This document shows, piece after piece, positions 63,061 to 64,000 of a stretch of 64,000 nt of DNA. The notes beneath the pieces are model-generated. The model saw only the letters and a list, made by a program, of their open reading frames with translations, did no database searches and was not told where the DNA came from. The number at the start of each line of letters is the position of its first letter. Position 1 is the stretch's first letter. The DNA is taken from assembly GCA_020736575.1 (NCBI GenBank), contig JAGPYM010000023.1, positions 555,292 through 619,291 on the forward strand, given 5' to 3'. The DNA is from Thelonectria olida (lineage: Eukaryota; Ascomycota; Sordariomycetes; Hypocreales; Nectriaceae). The translations under genes and the position numbers were made by a program.

Positions 63061-64000
63061 GGCATCTTCGTTTTCGTTCCCTATTCTTCCTGCGCATGCC
63101 TGACCACCGTTGACCTGTTGAGACCGTATGACTAAGATGGTCCAATCTGCTGCTGGCTGGGATGTGGATATTTAGTGAGCCGTGCTCCTCACAGACACAT
63201 GTAACTTAGACCTTTCAATATCACCACATAACCCTTTTTGTTTCATCAGGTTATGAGCCCGGAGGGCACCATCTTCCTCCAACCGCAAAAGCTGAGTGTC
63301 TTCTGTCTTCCATTTTACTTTCCCTGGACAGCACAAGAAGTCGAAAGACTTCCTTTCACTGCGCATGCACATTCAGCTTACCTGGACCTACCTCCTTCTT
63401 TGGTTTTCGCAGAGTTTGCAAATCAGCTGATAAGATATGTCTAGAAATATCTCGAGAAGGAGCCTTTAACCACTGTGTCCAAGACACCAAATTCTAACCA
63501 TCGGCCCCAAATCACCGAGGGATTCTCAGACCACAGCCTGGCCGATAAGCTGACAGATCTTGACCAGCCCCTCGGTCTGCCAGTCTTGACCTCGAGATGA
63601 ACGGTATCACGCGAAAGTCGCCCGTGAGGACACGTCACGTCCCGTTATTTTTGTTCACATTGCGAGGTGGAGCCAGCCAACGGCTGGAAAATCAGCCTAC
63701 TCAGGCTGACTCAGATTATGCAAGACCGTCCGAAGTGGTGTGTCAGATGGTCGAAATCAGATTATTGCCCCCTCCCCAGACAATGGGAGTGACACTATCA
63801 ATCTTACTCCTTCGGAGCGCGAATCAGATGACTCCGATCTAATAAAAACTCTTGCAGCAGAGATCGCCTAACGAAGACAAGAAGACTCCCAAACCCTCGA
63901 TCTAAAACCTGTCGAAAGCTGTCTGTCCCCACTGTACCTCGATCACCAGCCTCTCGGAAAAATCGCAATGTCACTTTCAAAGGAATCGCTCAACCTCGTT
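63061..64000. other. window end, possible partial gene or retroelement
   Basis: No clear gene. From about 63770 one plus frame reads LTPSERESDDSDLIKTLAAE, a TAA at about 63869, then a further open stretch running off the window end. Composition recalls the start of a retroelement gag or an acidic leader of another gene, but there is too little to assign. Confidence 0.3.

Overview
The window is nuclear DNA from a filamentous ascomycete (Pezizomycotina). The evidence is the many 40-70 nt spliceosomal introns with GTRNGT-type donors and CTAAY/CTGAC branch sites, a PNP-NACHT-WD40 NLR, TPR-CHAT proteins, a LaeA-like methyltransferase, BCS1-like AAA and MADS-like genes, and fungal-type pogo/Fot, Ty1/copia, Tad-like LINE and hAT elements. 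Most single-frame ORFs are only fragments of multi-exon genes. I rebuilt exon structures by hand from splice signals and frame continuity, so those joins are predictions.

Layout. 1-2.8 kb: pogo transposase relic, a hairpin repeat, and an isolated LINE ORF1 (minus strand). 3.9-9.0 kb: apparently intact four-exon NLR of about 1644 aa (PNP, NACHT, about 14 near-identical WD40 repeats). 9.2-18.6 kb: transposon nest. A decayed Ty1/copia element carries a complete pogo element inside its left LTR, and a second, stop-riddled pogo element lies just beyond its right LTR. 19.4-23.1 kb: divergently transcribed multi-pass membrane protein and secreted Cys-rich protein genes. 24.0-33.4 kb: the most interesting block, with two divergent TPR genes sharing a duplicated promoter block. 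The right one (1380 aa) ends in a CHAT protease domain with His/Cys dyad and is head-to-head with a 277-aa gene that looks gasdermin-like. The left one has lost CHAT and has no effector gene. 33.6-35.5 kb: relics of a PNP domain and of a CHAT domain. 35.7-41.9 kb: hypothetical genes, a chromodomain protein and a nine-exon LaeA-like methyltransferase. 42.5-51.0 kb: a Myb-like scrap and a LINE whose 3' end is interrupted by a hAT element. 52-63 kb: small MADS-like genes, a 7TM-like protein, a frameshifted BCS1-like AAA gene, a frameshifted MetE/UROD-like gene, a five-exon unknown gene and a 54-bp minisatellite.

How the parts may work together. The NLR, the TPR-CHAT proteins and the gasdermin-like gene are all of types tied to fungal allorecognition or immune-like cell death. 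The inference is a sensor/protease plus pore-former module (TPR-CHAT activating the gasdermin-like protein by cleavage), with decayed copies nearby, in a repeat-rich, fast-evolving region. The transposons carry TAG/TAA stops of the C-to-T/G-to-A type, consistent with past RIP or CpG-type decay.
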